Positions 18,289-27,708 of a DNA stretch of 64,000 bases are shown here, piece by piece. The notes under the pieces were generated by a model. The model saw only the letters and a list, made by a program, of their open reading frames with translations, was not told where the DNA came from and did not search any database. Both the position numbers and the translations under genes were made by a program. Each line of letters starts with the position of its first letter. Position 1 is the stretch's first letter. The DNA is from Akkermansiaceae bacterium (lineage in GTDB: Bacteria; Verrucomicrobiota; Verrucomicrobiia; Verrucomicrobiales; Akkermansiaceae). The DNA is taken from the NCBI GenBank assembly GCA_905181965.1, contig CAJIZY010000003.1, positions 1-64,000 of the forward strand, read 5' to 3'.

Positions 18289-18744
18289 ATGAGCCCACTA
18301 AAAACGATTATTTCCACCATCTTTTCAGTCGCCTTCACTGCCACCGCGCAGGCCGGAGACTTCCTCACTGACTTCGACGCGGGAAAGAAAAAAGCCGCTG
18401 CAGAGAAAAAATGCATGCTTGTAAAGTTCACCGGCTCCGACTGGTGCCCTCCTTGCATCAAGCTGGATAAGGAAGTCTTCTCGAAGAAAGCTTTCAAATC
18501 CGGAGTCGAAAAAGATTTTATCGTGGTCGTGCTCGATTACCCAAGAAAGAAAAAGCTCCCTGCAGCCCAGACCAAAACGAACAAGGAAGTGGCCAAGGAA
18601 TATAATCTCCGGAGTTACCCCACCGTAATGTTGATGGATTCACAGGGAAAAGTCTTCAAATCAATATCCGGATACAGCGGCGGTGGCGTCGAGCCTTTCC
18701 TCAAAGAGCTCAAAAACTCATTGAAAGCACGTAAGTTCCAGTAA
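18289..18744 (+). CDS. Secreted thioredoxin-like protein
   Basis: 151 residues starting at 18289, with a signal peptide (residues 1-22, ending TATAQA-GD). Thioredoxin fold with the active-site WCPPC (C53, C56), the cis-proline region YPTVMLMD and a final helix. It resembles thioredoxin-family proteins used for periplasmic disulfide reduction or isomerisation. The frame remains open upstream but only this start makes a signal peptide. Convergent with the mutarotase gene. Confidence 0.85.
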   Translation: MSPLKTIISTIFSVAFTATAQAGDFLTDFDAGKKKAAAEKKCMLVKFTGSDWCPPCIKLDKEVFSKKAFKSGVEKDFIVVVLDYPRKKKLPAAQTKTNKEVAKEYNLRSYPTVMLMDSQGKVFKSISGYSGGGVEPFLKELKNSLKARKFQ

Positions 18745-18782
18745 GTTCTCCCAACTCCGGTTCACCGGGATAAAAGGTCTCA

Positions 18783-18821
18783 AACCTCGCTATGGCTTTT
18801 TGCTTCTACCACGGCGAGGTT
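18783..18821. terminator. Possible bidirectional terminator between convergent genes
   Basis: Perfect 8-bp arms aacctcgc (18783-18790) and gcgaggtt (18814-18821) flank a 23-base loop with a T-run, between the thioredoxin gene and the mutarotase gene, which point at each other. No T-tail follows either arm directly, so this is a weak candidate. Confidence 0.3.
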
Positions 18822-18835
18822 CGATTCTGCAAAGC

Positions 18836-19744
18836 TTAGGACAGCGGCCGAAGCCCAATGACTGTCTCAAGAGTATGCGATCCATTTGGGCGCAGGGTTG
18901 GCTTGTCCGTTCCGGCATTCGCACACTCCACACAAACAAATTCTTTGTAAGCCCTATCCGGTAGATCGGCGAGGGCCTTTGATTTCTCTTTCCACGGATT
19001 CCAGATAACCGTGGAGCGTGATCCAGCCTTGTCGACAAAGACTGATCGGTAGCGATCAAGATCGCGAATCAATACCGACGACATGGATTGATAAATTCGA
19101 TCCACCTCACCTTTGATTTGGAGATTCTTTTCCTGATAAACAGGCTCCTTGTCATCGCTCGCCCGATCAATGTAGTGGGATCCCTTAACTCCCTCGAGTT
19201 GGATACGCTCAATATCACCAAGCGAAAGGTAGGTGTGGAGTGCCGAGCTCACTTTATAGATCTCCTCGCCAGTATTCTTCATGTTCAACTTCACCCGCAA
19301 TTTATCCGCGACACGAATCGTTGCAGTTAGTTCGAAGTCGAAGGGAAAAAGAGCTTTGGTTCCCTCGTCAGAGACTAGTTTGAAAACAAGGGTGGCCATC
19401 TTGCCCACCATCTCGCCGGAGACGAGCTCCCAAAAGCGGGTCCGGGCAAAGCCATGCGCTGGCATCTCTGGATCGTCAGGGTGATTTCCAAACCATGGCC
19501 AACAAATGGGAATACCACCGCGGAGAGCTTTCCCCTCGTTCATCTTGGCCTTTGGACTCACATATAAAACCGGTGGGTGATCGGTCGGAGCCCAGGTGAG
19601 AACCTGCGCTCCGTGGAGAGCAATAGTTGCTGCTGAAACAGGAGTTTGAACTTCGATGACAGGGAAGCCGGATTCTGGTTCAGTGACAGTCAACTCGGGA
19701 GTTCCGCTCAAGATGGTGGTGAGATCTTCAATCGATTGGGACAT
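18836..19744 (-). CDS. Hexose-6-phosphate mutarotase (YeaD-like aldose 1-epimerase)
   Basis: 302 residues. Interconverts alpha and beta anomers of hexose phosphates in the cytoplasm. Family motifs: ALHGAQVLTWAP, the GGIPICWPWFGNHP loop, the catalytic His in AHGFARTRFW and the catalytic Glu in FVCVECANAG near the end. The start MSQSIEDLTT at 19744 fits the family; the frame is open upstream to 19885 without family sequence. It is the last gene of a probable three-gene set with the double-thioredoxin and rhomboid genes (79 bp gap). Confidence 0.9.
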   Translation of the reverse strand: MSQSIEDLTTILSGTPELTVTEPESGFPVIEVQTPVSAATIALHGAQVLTWAPTDHPPVLYVSPKAKMNEGKALRGGIPICWPWFGNHPDDPEMPAHGFARTRFWELVSGEMVGKMATLVFKLVSDEGTKALFPFDFELTATIRVADKLRVKLNMKNTGEEIYKVSSALHTYLSLGDIERIQLEGVKGSHYIDRASDDKEPVYQEKNLQIKGEVDRIYQSMSSVLIRDLDRYRSVFVDKAGSRSTVIWNPWKEKSKALADLPDRAYKEFVCVECANAGTDKPTLRPNGSHTLETVIGLRPLS

Positions 19745-19823
19745 AGCAAAGGTGAAGTCCAGCACCATTGCCACAAGCATCGGAAAAAAGGAACAAAAGA
19801 ATGATTCTTTTTTCACCCGTTTT

Positions 19824-20987
19824 TTATTCTCCCGACTCCTGCCAAACCTGCCCGACGATCTTCTTCCGCAAAACCAGCGGATCAATCACACCAGAATGGC
19901 GAAAGAGAACTTCACCATTCTTACCAACAAGCAAAGTGAAAGGCAGCGCTCCATCCCACGTGGGATCAATGGCTTTTGCTAAATCCTCAGTATCTCCGTC
20001 GAAAAGATAGTTGTTTGTCGTTCTTTTTTCTTCATCCAGAAATGGTTTTGTCCGGGGCGAAAGCCCACAATGAGTTCTCTTTAGGAACCGTAACACCTTG
20101 TCTTTGTCATCAGCGGAATCGAGGCTGATGGGAATAAATTCAAACTCCTGCCACGAATATTGACGGTAGATTTTCACTAATTCGGGAAACTCCACCACAC
20201 ATGGGCCGCAACTTGTTGACCAGAGGTTGATAAGCCGCATACCAGTCCGTCCCCGATTTGCCACCAACTTCCCAAGTGTCTTAGCATCCGCTTTTTCCAC
20301 AGTCACTGGTTGGGCTTTCCACTTGCGGTTTTCCCCTGCGACCATTTCCGATTTTTCCTTCCACTTTGTGCTACATCCCACCGGACGAGTCTTCACAACT
20401 TCAATTTTTTTCCCTTTAAGGATCGCAGAAATAGCATCGCGTGCTTCATTCTTTTCGACCACTCCAACTCTACGACGACCATTGTCCATCCGGCCGTTGT
20501 ACCGGAGGTTGAGATTCTCATCGAAGATGAAAACGTGAGGAGTTGCAACCGCCCCATAGGCTTTGGCTACCTCCTGAGTCTCACCATCGTAGAGATAGGG
20601 TAAATTGAAGCCACTATCCTTGGCGATAAGCCTCATGTCTTCAAAGCCATCGTCATAGACCGTCCATCCAAGCTCCGGCAAATGAAGCCCTTCCGGCGAA
20701 TTACTATTAATGGCAACAAACTTCACAGGCTTACCATTGAAATGCTCAACCAAGGCCACCATACGCCCGTGGGAGGCGATCGCATCAGGGCAATGATTTG
20801 TTGTAAAGATAACCGCGAGAGCTTTTCCCCCGCTGAAATCCTTCAAGGTATAGTTTTTCCCGTCCACTCCTGGCAATTTGAAATCTGGAGCTCCTTGCCC
20901 TTCCGTCAATGGTACAGGTTTATAGGCAAAAAGAGAACCAATGGCAAAAAAGCTAAAGAGCAAAAGTCGCATCGTATCACTACGCAT
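19824..20987 (-). CDS. Secreted double-thioredoxin protein (peroxiredoxin-like domain plus TlpA-like domain)
   Basis: 387 residues with a signal peptide. Domain 1 (~25-200) is a peroxiredoxin-like redoxin with a single cysteine motif TTNHCPDA (C66), the type found in many PVC secreted proteins. Domain 2 (~225-387) is TlpA/ResA-like with an intact SCGPC (C260, C263) and a cis-proline in ALPFTLLVG. A resolving role of domain 2 for domain 1 is plausible but inferred. The start codon directly follows the rhomboid stop (TAG then ATG); a second ATG at codon 6 is an alternative start. Confidence 0.85.
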   Translation of the reverse strand: MRSDTMRLLLFSFFAIGSLFAYKPVPLTEGQGAPDFKLPGVDGKNYTLKDFSGGKALAVIFTTNHCPDAIASHGRMVALVEHFNGKPVKFVAINSNSPEGLHLPELGWTVYDDGFEDMRLIAKDSGFNLPYLYDGETQEVAKAYGAVATPHVFIFDENLNLRYNGRMDNGRRRVGVVEKNEARDAISAILKGKKIEVVKTRPVGCSTKWKEKSEMVAGENRKWKAQPVTVEKADAKTLGKLVANRGRTGMRLINLWSTSCGPCVVEFPELVKIYRQYSWQEFEFIPISLDSADDKDKVLRFLKRTHCGLSPRTKPFLDEEKRTTNNYLFDGDTEDLAKAIDPTWDGALPFTLLVGKNGEVLFRHSGVIDPLVLRKKIVGQVWQESGE

Positions 20988-21842
20988 CTAATCTGCGTTT
21001 CTAGCAAGGAGATATGCCGTAGGAAAACCCAAGAAGATCCCAGCTACCATCCCGGTGAGATGAGCCAATGTATCGATTCCCGGCCCCCCAATTCCATTTA
21101 TCCCAAAGATCATTAACCCAGCCAATAACGGGGTGAATGACCTCAGCCCTTTTCGAAACGAACGCTCTCGCCAAGCCACCTCCAAGCCAGAACCTACCAA
21201 CAAGCCAAGAGCCCCAAAGACCGCAGTCGATGCACCCAGACCAAAATAGCTCTCCGGAAATCGAATAAAGACATTAAGGAGATTCCCAATAAACCCACTC
21301 AATATGATGAGCCCCCATCCTCTTAATGGTCCAAAAGAATTTGCTACAAAGATTCCAAAAACTGAACCAAATGCAGCATTACCCAATAAATGCGGCATAT
21401 CGGCGTGAAGGAACAAGGCAGTAAAAGCTCGATGCCATTCTCCCCCGATAACGATCCCAAGAGTCGAACTGACATACTTTGTCTCAACTTCTGGATACTG
21501 GATTTGCCGGGTAAAACAAAAAAGAAGAGTTCCGATCCAAAGCAGAGCGAGCTCCACTCCCGAACCAAAAATTGGGATCGCGACCGGAGAGGGTTGATAG
21601 ACTTGCTCCTCTCGGTAAAGTCGGAATTCGTTCTGAATCGCCTCTACAAATGCTTCGTCGCCGTGGACTAAGAACCCACCCTCTTCCTCAACTGTAATCA
21701 GACAATCCAGTCTCATTGCCAAAACGACCAAGGCGTATTCCTGCGCTTCCTCCGGTGATTGAAACCGACCGACAGGAACTAGGCCAGAAGCCGCAAACTC
21801 TGGGATTTCCGTTTCAGGCACTTCGAAAAAAAGCACTCTCAC
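20988..21842 (-). CDS. Rhomboid-family intramembrane serine protease
   Basis: 284 residues. An N-terminal cytosolic domain (~1-85) is followed by six or so membrane helices. The catalytic serine is S205 in GLGAST and the histidine is H261 in DTLAHLTGMVAG; the HLLGN motif (151-155) supplies the oxyanion side. The N-terminal domain resembles that of GlpG-type rhomboids. It cleaves single-span membrane proteins within or near the membrane. It is first in a gene order rhomboid, double-thioredoxin protein, mutarotase. The 202 bp upstream hold no gene and no clear motif. Confidence 0.93.
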   Translation of the reverse strand: MRVLFFEVPETEIPEFAASGLVPVGRFQSPEEAQEYALVVLAMRLDCLITVEEEGGFLVHGDEAFVEAIQNEFRLYREEQVYQPSPVAIPIFGSGVELALLWIGTLLFCFTRQIQYPEVETKYVSSTLGIVIGGEWHRAFTALFLHADMPHLLGNAAFGSVFGIFVANSFGPLRGWGLIILSGFIGNLLNVFIRFPESYFGLGASTAVFGALGLLVGSGLEVAWRERSFRKGLRSFTPLLAGLMIFGINGIGGPGIDTLAHLTGMVAGIFLGFPTAYLLARNAD

Positions 21843-22044
21843 CCACGTAGCGCAATGGGTATTTTATAAAGCGATTCGAAATCCAAGATGAGTTTGAAAC
21901 ACAGCATGATCTTACATCGTGCCGTATTGACCCCAATCTGCTTAGTCAGGAGCCAAGAAAGAGATCAAACGCCGGGGCCGGATTCTGCCCCAGACGCCTT
22001 ACCTAAGATCTCCTAGCTCTGCCGAAATAACAGGAGACTTCAAT

Positions 22045-23439
22045 TTAGATTCGAGGAGCCCACCCTTCACGGTAGTCTCTTTTCACGAATTGGTTAGCAC
22101 GATCATTATTAGTCGATTTCATGTTAGGGCCATCCCAATCAATGGGCTGTCCCTCTCCCACTTGCTGGGCAATACATCCTAATAAAATCACTTCATTCAA
22201 GTAAGCTGCGATCTCAAAATTTGAGTAGGCTGGAGAACCACCTTTCATCATTTCGAACCACTCCTCAACGTGTCCAGGAGATCGAGGGACGACTTGCGGA
22301 ATCGCTTTACAAGCCTCGTGCTCACCAGCATCACGGTATCCTTTCTCGCCATTCAAGATCACGTAAGGGTTCCCGCCATAATCATCTTGGGAGAATAACT
22401 TGCCCTTATCTCCAATGATAACAGCACCACTTCCAGGGAGCTTGCCTCCCCGAAGGGCGATTACTTCAGAAACAACCTCCGTTTTGGGACGAACCGGATC
22501 AAAGCTTTGGCGAGGATTACCGTCATACCACCAGAACTTCAATGGTGGTAACCCTTCTCGCTCCGGAAATTCAAACCGCACTCTCGAAGTTAGGGGATAA
22601 GTCTCATCATAGATCCGAGAAGCCATCTCGCATTCAATCTTCGTTGGATAGCCCAACTTCAATGCACGAAAAGGCATATTTACAGTGTGACAAGCCATGT
22701 CACCCAGGGCACCAGTTCCGAAATCACTCCATCCCCGCCACTTGAAGTCATGATAAACACCTTTCTTGTAGGGTCGCATTTGTGCCGGCCCGATGAAGCA
22801 GTCCCAATTTAAGTTATCTGGGATCGGGTCTGCGCCTGCAGGGCGTTCTAAGCCTTGGGGCCAAACCGGACGATTCGTCCACACGTGAAGCTCTTTGGGA
22901 TTTCCAATAACACCAGCTTGAATAAGTTCAACTGATCTACGTAATCCATCTCCAGCACTTCCTTGGTTCCCCATCTGAGTTGCTAACTTTTTTTCGCGAG
23001 ACAAGTTTCGCATCATGCGTGATTCCCAAACCGTTTGGGTCAGAGGCTTCTGACAATAAACATTTTTCCCCATCTGCATTGCCATGATACCAGCCACCCC
23101 GTGGAGGTGATCTGGAGTAGAAATAGTCACCGCATCGACCTTCTCTCCCATCTCAGTCAACATCTCGCGAAAGTCGGAGTATTTGGCGGCCTTGGAATAC
23201 CGCTTTGCCATCTCAGCGAGTTTCCCTCCGTCGATATCACACAAGCCAACAATCTCGCCACCACATTTGGCCGCATTCATCGTATCGCTCCTGCCTTTAC
23301 CTCCCACTCCAATGCAGGCAACCTGTATCTTGGAATTCAGATTCTTACCGCTTAAAAAAGCAGGCATCCCGAATGTCCCTCCCGCAAGGAGACCGGACTT
23401 CTTAATAAATTGACGTCGATTAGTCGATGATTGGGCCAT
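22045..23439 (-). CDS. Tat-exported Gfo/Idh/MocA-family oxidoreductase
   Basis: 464 residues. A twin-arginine signal (NRRQFIKKSGLLAGG at residues 7-21) precedes a Rossmann domain (IQVACIGVGGKGR) and a C-terminal alpha/beta domain. The usual EKP active-site motif reads CQKPLTQTVWE, as in many PVC members of this family. These enzymes oxidise or epimerise sugars with NAD(P); the substrate is unknown and cofactor use outside the cytoplasm is not understood. The start MAQSSTN at 23439 gives the Tat signal. It lies 51 bp downstream of a sulfatase on the same strand, so they may be co-transcribed. Confidence 0.9.
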   Translation of the reverse strand: MAQSSTNRRQFIKKSGLLAGGTFGMPAFLSGKNLNSKIQVACIGVGGKGRSDTMNAAKCGGEIVGLCDIDGGKLAEMAKRYSKAAKYSDFREMLTEMGEKVDAVTISTPDHLHGVAGIMAMQMGKNVYCQKPLTQTVWESRMMRNLSREKKLATQMGNQGSAGDGLRRSVELIQAGVIGNPKELHVWTNRPVWPQGLERPAGADPIPDNLNWDCFIGPAQMRPYKKGVYHDFKWRGWSDFGTGALGDMACHTVNMPFRALKLGYPTKIECEMASRIYDETYPLTSRVRFEFPEREGLPPLKFWWYDGNPRQSFDPVRPKTEVVSEVIALRGGKLPGSGAVIIGDKGKLFSQDDYGGNPYVILNGEKGYRDAGEHEACKAIPQVVPRSPGHVEEWFEMMKGGSPAYSNFEIAAYLNEVILLGCIAQQVGEGQPIDWDGPNMKSTNNDRANQFVKRDYREGWAPRI

Positions 23440-23490
23440 CCTACTAAAACGAGACCTCTGACGCCTGACTTTCAATCACTCTAGAAAACC

Positions 23491-24918
23491 TTACTTCTTT
23501 TTTTTCCCAGCCTTCCGGCGACCACCTGCAGAATTGGGATCGTAAGCCGGGTTTGGCGTCATCATCTGAGCCCCCACTGATTGACGCCAAGCCTTTAAAT
23601 CCTTTAAAAGGGTCGCCACTTTCTTCGGAACTTCGGAAGCTAGATTTTTCTCCTCAAATGGATCCGCCTTCAAATCAAACAATTCTAGGTCTCCATTTTC
23701 AAAAAACTCGATCAACTTCCAATCCCCGTCACGAATCGCGCCATAGGGCTTCGTCCGATGATAATGAGGATAGTGCCAGTAAAGTTTCTCCCGCTTCAGC
23801 TTTGCACTTCCATCTTTCAAAAGCGGACAAATACTCACCCCGTCAAGATGCTCGTCTTTCATAGCGGGTAAGCCTGCCATTTCCAGGAAAGTTGGATAAA
23901 AGTCCATCCCAATCACCGGCTCCTCGCATCGAGATCCCCTCTTAATCTTACCCGGCCACTTCGCGATCAAAGGTTCACGAACTCCACCTTCGTGGGAATA
24001 TCCCTTCCGATCCCGAAGGCCTGACGTGGTATTATCATAGTCGCCACCATTATCCCCCGTCAAAACGATCACCGTATTCTCGGCCAAACCCAAATCATCC
24101 AGCTTGGCCACAATCCGACCCACACTTTGGTCAAGAGCCTCAATCATCCCGGCCCGCTTAGGATTCATATTTTCATTCCGCCGATTGTCGAAGGTCTTCG
24201 CTTTTTCCTGATACTTCTCTGTCAACTCCTTGGGCGACATAATGGGCCCGTGTACCGTGTAATACGAAAAATAGAGGAGAAACCGCTCATCCTTCTTTTC
24301 TTCTAGGAAGTCCATCGCGGCATCCGTCAGCTTATCCGTCAAAAAGTCACCGTTCTCACCATCGTCGAGACCTGGCATTCCAAAAGGCGAAAAATACTTT
24401 CCCGGTCCTTTAGGTTGTCCCCACTCACGGCCACCTACGTTCACATCAAATCCATGACTCGTTGGAAAGTGTTCCTTGAAATCCGGCTCACCAATCGGCA
24501 TCAAGTGCCACTTCCCCAAAAAAGCCGTCGCATAGCCCGCATCTTGCAACGCCTCCGGCAGCAACACCCGCTCGTGATCCATCTTCATCTTCCAGTCAGG
24601 AACAGCCAATTTTGCAAAAGGCCTCCTATGACCGGTTATCCAATCAGTAAGATGTAATCTCGCCGGATACCTACCCGTTAAAATCGCCGCTCGGCTCGGA
24701 GAACAAACCGTACATGCCGAATACGCATTCGTAAAAAGCATCCCATCCTTCGCCAACTTGTCGATGTGAGGTGTCTCATAAAACTCTGCACCGTAACACC
24801 CGAAGTCGCCCCAGCCTAAATCATCCACCAAAAGAAACACAAAGTTGGGCTTCTTTTCCTCAGCCCAAATTAGGCACGAAAGCGTAAGATAACATCCTAG
24901 CAAAAATAATTTAGTCAC
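23491..24918 (-). CDS. Secreted S1-family sulfatase
   Basis: 475 residues; signal peptide (1-19). Sulfatase signature CSPSRAAILTGRYP with the cysteine that becomes formylglycine at C72; calcium-binding DD at 32-33 in LLVDDLGWGD; LGKWH and the C-terminal metal site TGDNGG. A lysine-rich tail (GGRRKAGKKKK) ends the chain. Hydrolyses sulfate esters, probably on polysaccharides, in the periplasm or outside the cell. Needs a formylglycine-generating enzyme, not in the window. The subfamily cannot be fixed by eye. The Gfo/Idh/MocA gene follows 51 bp downstream. Confidence 0.93.
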   Translation of the reverse strand: MTKLFLLGCYLTLSCLIWAEEKKPNFVFLLVDDLGWGDFGCYGAEFYETPHIDKLAKDGMLFTNAYSACTVCSPSRAAILTGRYPARLHLTDWITGHRRPFAKLAVPDWKMKMDHERVLLPEALQDAGYATAFLGKWHLMPIGEPDFKEHFPTSHGFDVNVGGREWGQPKGPGKYFSPFGMPGLDDGENGDFLTDKLTDAAMDFLEEKKDERFLLYFSYYTVHGPIMSPKELTEKYQEKAKTFDNRRNENMNPKRAGMIEALDQSVGRIVAKLDDLGLAENTVIVLTGDNGGDYDNTTSGLRDRKGYSHEGGVREPLIAKWPGKIKRGSRCEEPVIGMDFYPTFLEMAGLPAMKDEHLDGVSICPLLKDGSAKLKREKLYWHYPHYHRTKPYGAIRDGDWKLIEFFENGDLELFDLKADPFEEKNLASEVPKKVATLLKDLKAWRQSVGAQMMTPNPAYDPNSAGGRRKAGKKKK

Positions 24919-25029
24919 TTGGGAGTGATAAATTTCAACAGCCTCTCGTTCAATAGAAACTCTTCGAAGAGAGCAAAAAAGGAAGCTCGTGAATCACGAC
25001 ACTGTGAGAACTACCCTAACCCTCAATCT

Positions 25030-26082
25030 TCAATGATTAAGACTGATCATGAAATCGCGAAAGTAAGCTTTCCCACCTGATCTCCCGCTACGATCTAGAC
25101 TCACTTCGCTAAGATCACCAATATCTTCTACATCCACCGTGATAAAGCTCTGAAAAGTTCGCCCACCTTCTCCCAATTGCTCCAGCAAAACATCTAGCCG
25201 CACATGACCACCCAGCATCTTCGTTACATCAATCGACATCCGCTGTCGGCTATCCCCCAAAGGCTCAAATCCAACCCCTTTCGTGCCACTGAGATGTCTG
25301 TGATTATCGATTCGCTCAAATCGAAACGAGCCACCCTGCATTCCCGGGTGGAACAGCGTCCGGATTCTCCCGATCGTGATCCCCATGTGCCAGGCGCCGG
25401 GTGAAACATCTTCACCTCCTAGGATCACAGAAACCCGGAAACGGTCGCCAAACTCAATCTCCCCCGGCCAAGTCTTCGATTCCAAAATCAATCGTTGGTC
25501 ACCATCTTGTCCCGCTTTTCCCGCAAAGATCAGCCGCGTTCCTTCGACCTTACCTGGACGTTTTGATGAAGTCTCAAAACGAAATTGACGATAGTCTTCC
25601 CTGAGCTTCTCATCACTCTCACCAAACCATTCGAAAAACATTCCTCCCGTATCCGCTGACTTTTCACGTCCTTCCAAACCTTCCGCTAGTAATGACTTCA
25701 CCGCATGCTCAACGGCAACTTCGCGGTCTTTGCGAAAAACTAGTCCTAGCTCTTCAATCACACTCAGAACCCGACGCCTCAACTCGGGATCCTCGGACGG
25801 CTCTATCTCTAGCAACCACTTCAAGGCATCCTCACCACCGCTCATCAATTTCTTACGCCCCCCCTCTCTTTCATCGAAATCCTGCGAAGCGAGCATCGCG
25901 AACGCATCCTCGTCGTTGCCCCGCACGATGCCGTCGATCACGTTGATGTCGAAAGCTCCCGGAATCGAGTCCTTCCCGACTCCCTCCATCTCCCAACTTT
26001 TAGAAACCTTCACGTCATCGGCGGGGACCTCGTTCACGATGTGGTCCCAAAACACAGATCCGTGAGGATCCGCCATGACCAC
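25030..26082 (-). CDS. Protein of unknown function with a HEAT-like segment
   Basis: Up to 350 residues from a GTG at 26082 (ATG at 26076). The stretch at ~60-110 (DFDEREGGRKKLMSGG, DPELRRRVLSVIEEL) matches the degenerate helical repeats seen in many PVC proteins. The C-terminal ~180 residues are beta-rich with repeated mentions of hydrophobic strands ending FRDFMISL, like a concanavalin-type or LamG-like sandwich, but I cannot name it. There is no signal peptide. The 5' end overlaps the start of the divergent sulfatase, which is odd; the ATG at 25989 (MEGVGKDS) may be the true start. Confidence 0.6.
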   Translation of the reverse strand: MVMADPHGSVFWDHIVNEVPADDVKVSKSWEMEGVGKDSIPGAFDINVIDGIVRGNDEDAFAMLASQDFDEREGGRKKLMSGGEDALKWLLEIEPSEDPELRRRVLSVIEELGLVFRKDREVAVEHAVKSLLAEGLEGREKSADTGGMFFEWFGESDEKLREDYRQFRFETSSKRPGKVEGTRLIFAGKAGQDGDQRLILESKTWPGEIEFGDRFRVSVILGGEDVSPGAWHMGITIGRIRTLFHPGMQGGSFRFERIDNHRHLSGTKGVGFEPLGDSRQRMSIDVTKMLGGHVRLDVLLEQLGEGGRTFQSFITVDVEDIGDLSEVSLDRSGRSGGKAYFRDFMISLNH

Positions 26083-27574
26083 GCGGACCTTATCGTTCTG
26101 GCTCTTAAGATACCGGCCGGTCTCCTACTGCTTCTCACCCTTCTCCTCCCCGGCCTCCTCGCTGCTGCCGACAAACCCAACATCATTCTCGTCATGACCG
26201 ACGACCAAGGATACGGGCCGGTTGGCCGTCACGGTCACCCGTGGATCAAGACTCCCAACCTCGACAAGCTCTACGATCAAAGCACCCGCCTCACCCGCTT
26301 TCTCGTCAGCCCCACCTGCTCACCCACCCGCTCCGCTCTCATGACGGGACGCCATCCGCTCAAGAATGGCATCACACACACCATTCTCGAACGCGAGCGC
26401 ATGGCGCTTGATGCCACGATACTTCCCCAAGTTCTGAAAACGGCTGGCTATACTTCCGGAATTTTTGGCAAGTGGCACCTCGGCGATGAGGAAGCCTACC
26501 AACCCCATAAGCGCGGGTTCGATGAAGCCTTCATCCATGGCGCCGGTGGCATCGGGCAGAGTTACAAATGCTCCTGCGCCGACGTCCCCGGCAACAAATA
26601 CTTCGATCCCACCATTCGCCACAACGGCTCCTTCGTGAGAACCAAAGGCTACTGCACCGACCTCTTTTTTACCAACACCATCGTGATCAGAGGCCCAAAA
26701 AGAAAAAAAACCCTTTTTCGCATACATCACCACCAACGCACCCCACGGCCCCTTCATCGCGCCGCCTTCCAATACCAAACGCCTCACCGACCTCGGTTTC
26801 TCCGCCAAGACCGCCGGCTTCTATGGTATGATCGAAAACATCGACGAAAACATAGGGCGGCTCATGACCAAGCTCGCCGAATGGGACCTTGAGGAAAACA
26901 CTATCCTCATCTTCATGTCCGACAATGGTATGACCGGCGGAGGCTCCGGCCGCACCGGCAAGCCCCTCGGCGAAGACAAAAACGGTAAAGCCATGATGAT
27001 GTTCAACGCCGGCCAAAAAGGCCTCAAAGGCAGCGCCGACGAAGGCGGAGTCCGCGTTCCCTTTTTCATCCGTTGGAAAGGAACCCTCGAAGCCGGCCGC
27101 GACATCTCGAACGTCGCCGCCCACATCGATCTCTACCCCACCCTCGTCGAACTCGCCGGAGCCACAATCCCCGAAAAACAAGTTGGAGGCCGCAGCTTCC
27201 TCCCCCTCCTCAAGGATCCCAAATCAGCCTGGCCCGACCGCTACCTCTTCACAAACAAGGCCCGCTGGCCTACCGGATCCGAACCAAACAAGCATCAATG
27301 GAAGAACTTCGCCGTCCGCAGCCACCAATACCGCCTCGTTGACAAACAACTCTTCGACATGCTCGCAGACCCTGGCCAAAAGAACGACATCGCCGCCAAG
27401 CACCCCGAAGTCGTGGAAAAAATGCGCGCTGCCTATGACAAATTCTGGAAAGAAGCCCGTCCTCTCATGGTCAACGAAACCACCCCCATGTCACCAACCC
27501 AGCCCTTCCGGGTGGATTACCAAAAGCAGCTCGTCGGAAAAGGCATCCCAAACTGGGCACCTCCTAAATTATAG
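26041..27574 (+). CDS. Secreted S1-family sulfatase, split by a homopolymer frameshift
   Basis: The sulfatase signature CSPTRSALMTGR (formylglycine cysteine codon at 26317), MTDDQGYG and FGKWHLGDEEAYQPHKRGFDEAF are in the first frame to about 26702. The rest (PFFAYITTNAPHGPF, then MIENIDENIGRL, FMSDNGMTGGG, GVRVPFFIRW) is in another frame. The switch is at a run of eight A at 26703-26710: seven would restore the frame. The N-terminus is also uncertain: the open frame starts with a GTG at 26041, but the ATG at 26075 plus a one-base shift near 26106 would give a proper signal peptide. Full length about 500 residues. Divergent from the 25030-26082 gene. Confidence 0.85.
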
Positions 27575-27708
27575 CCACACTTTTAAAGCACCCGTCCTAT
27601 GCTATAAGAATTAGGCTTTTTAATTTCATTACTCCTGAGGTTCCCCATGGTTCTTGAGAAAATTTCAAAGTTGGCTTGAAATAATCGACAGCCAAAAAAG
27701 TCGTTAGA

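Noticed and set aside
18811-18835. tRNA-like T-loop sequence (ggttcgattctgc).
   Set aside because: The flanking bases do not pair into a T-stem, and no acceptor stem or anticodon arm can be found.
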